Of a stretch of 64,000 bases of DNA, positions 63,262-64,000 are shown one piece after another; the stretch's first letter is position 1, and every line of letters begins with the position of its first letter. The notes under the pieces were generated by a model. It did not search any database. It was not told where the DNA came from and saw only the letters and a program-made list of their open reading frames with translations. The translations under genes and the position numbers were made by a program. Source of the stretch: Microbacterium sp. C7(2022) (GTDB lineage Bacteria; Actinomycetota; Actinomycetes; Actinomycetales; Microbacteriaceae). The stretch is taken from NCBI RefSeq assembly GCF_028823665.1, contig NZ_JAPEHV010000005.1:353073-417072 (forward strand), read 5' to 3'.

Positions 63262-64000
63262 ATGAGCGGCACGGTGGTCCTCGGTCGCAAGGATGCCGCC
63301 CAGGTCGCCGTCATGTGGGGGAATGACGAGCACCCCGGTGGTGTCGTCGTTCTTCCGGACGATTCCATCGCCGAGTGGATCGGCCGGGTCGAGGCCGAGA
63401 GCGCGCCACGATGGGTGTGGAACGACACCGTCGAGTGGTATCCGCAGTTGCTTGCTGCGGGGGTGCGCGTCGCGCGTTGCCATGACCTCCGGTTGGCTCA
63501 TGTCGTCCTGCGCCACGCGGCCACGGTCGGCGCTGCCGACGAGGTGTTTGTCGATCCGCGGTGGAATGTACCCGCCCGCACCGCGGAGACCCGCGGACCG
63601 ACCCTCTTCGACTGGGACTCCGATCTCGCCAGACTCCCGAGCGACATCGATGACGCAGTCGCGGAGTACCAACGTCAGCTGAGCGCCATCAACACGAGTG
63701 CGGATCCCAATCGTTTGCGCATGCTGTGCGCTGCCGAGTCGGCGGGCGCACTGATTGCGGCCGAGTTGCATGACGCCGGGTTGCCGTGGGACCGATCGAC
63801 CCACGAGCGCATCCTTGAGGACTCTCTCGGGACTCGGGATGCCACGGGCGTGCCACATCGCGTGGCGAGTGCCGCCGCGGAGGTGCGCGCGGCGCTGGGT
63901 GACCCCGTGGCGAGCTTGGATTCGCAGCCGAAGCTCCTGAGGGCGGGTCAAGTCCCGTCGTGTGGTGTCATTCCTGCTGTTGCCTGGGGGTGGTTGGGGG
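63262..64000 (+). CDS. Actinobacterial bifunctional 3'-5' exonuclease/DNA polymerase, 3'-truncated
   Basis: From ATG 63262 the frame reads a protein whose start (VWNDTVEWYPQLLAAGVRVA, RCHDLRLAHVVLRHA) and middle (LRMLCAAESAGALIAAELH, GLPWDRSTHERIL) match the actinobacterial family A-like exonuclease/polymerase found next to the zinc-ribbon gene. Similarity holds to about residue 228 (LDSQPKLLRA, ending near 63945). The expected continuation LHRAG is then replaced by GQVPSCGVIPAVAWGW, although the frame stays open to the window edge. About 230 of some 560 residues are visible as family sequence. Either the gene is interrupted at 63946 or the terminal bases are unreliable. Confidence 0.72.
   Translation, partial: MSGTVVLGRKDAAQVAVMWGNDEHPGGVVVLPDDSIAEWIGRVEAESAPRWVWNDTVEWYPQLLAAGVRVARCHDLRLAHVVLRHAATVGAADEVFVDPRWNVPARTAETRGPTLFDWDSDLARLPSDIDDAVAEYQRQLSAINTSADPNRLRMLCAAESAGALIAAELHDAGLPWDRSTHERILEDSLGTRDATGVPHRVASAAAEVRAALGDPVASLDSQPKLLRAGQVPSCGVIPAVAWGWLG
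63946..64000. other. Terminal 55 bases of non-matching, G/T-rich sequence
   Basis: Composition changes from the usual mixed GC-rich pattern to runs of G and T (TGGTGTCATTCCTGCTGTTG, then a G-rich end). It does not continue the polymerase protein. It may be the edge of an inserted element or a contig-end artefact. Confidence 0.45.

Overview
The window is high-GC actinobacterial chromosome, most like Microbacterium or another Microbacteriaceae. The signs are gene order (proA-nadD-rsfS, comEA-comEC-holA-rpsT-lepA-hemW-hrcA-dnaJ, phoH-ybeY-CNNM-era, recO-uppS, dgt-dnaG), many GTG starts, many leaderless promoters, actinobacterial families (DUF3145, DUF1990, a FasR-like regulator, a homodimeric-type AceE), and Ala-Ser often written GCATCC. 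Most of the 64 kb is conserved housekeeping sequence. There is no prophage, CRISPR array, complete insertion sequence or rRNA operon.

Layout. 1-3545: end of proA, a small membrane protein, nadD, a disordered tail-anchored protein, rsfS and tRNA-Ala(GGC). 3546-8665: accessory block with a frameshifted excisionase-like gene, a DUF2871 membrane protein, a two-component system and an MMPL transporter. 8666-16646: trhO, a metallopeptidase, a secreted GH3 enzyme, a DNA-glycosylase-like protein, an SRAP protein, an App1-type phosphatase, DedA and pabB. 16701-28441: leuS, comEA, comEC, holA, rpsT, a hydrolase, lepA, DUF1990 and hemW. 28443-37763: a carboxylesterase, then CIRCE-hrcA-dnaJ-rsmE-HIT-phoH-ybeY-CNNM-era, then a lipoprotein. 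37847-50801: leuA with a leader peptide, a TRIC-type channel, recO, uppS, a DsbA-like protein, gpx, dusB, dgt, dnaG, a degenerate ABC ATPase, tRNA-Asn, def, a DMT transporter and tRNA-Met. 50808-54438: accessory block with a DUF262/DUF1524 GmrSD-like protein, a divergent 2OG-oxygenase-like protein, and DUF3145. 54582-62172: aceE, fasR, fabD, fabH, acpP and fabF, all on the minus strand, linking pyruvate oxidation to fatty-acid synthesis. 62361-64000: tRNA-Val, a coiled-coil zinc-ribbon protein, and a DNA polymerase/exonuclease gene whose similarity stops abruptly about 55 bases before the window edge.

The strongest observations concern gene expression. (1) More than fifteen genes have a TANNNT -10 element exactly 6-7 nt before the start codon, which predicts leaderless mRNAs. 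(2) leuA is preceded by a 15-codon leader peptide with four consecutive Leu codons, itself in leaderless position, followed by an 11-bp stem-loop whose 3' arm can also pair with the leuA Shine-Dalgarno. (3) acpP has its own promoter and is separated from fabF by an 11-bp hairpin. Among proteins, the most unusual are the ABC ATPase with substituted catalytic Glu and H-loop His, and the DUF262 / 2OG-oxygenase divergent pair beside tRNA-Met.
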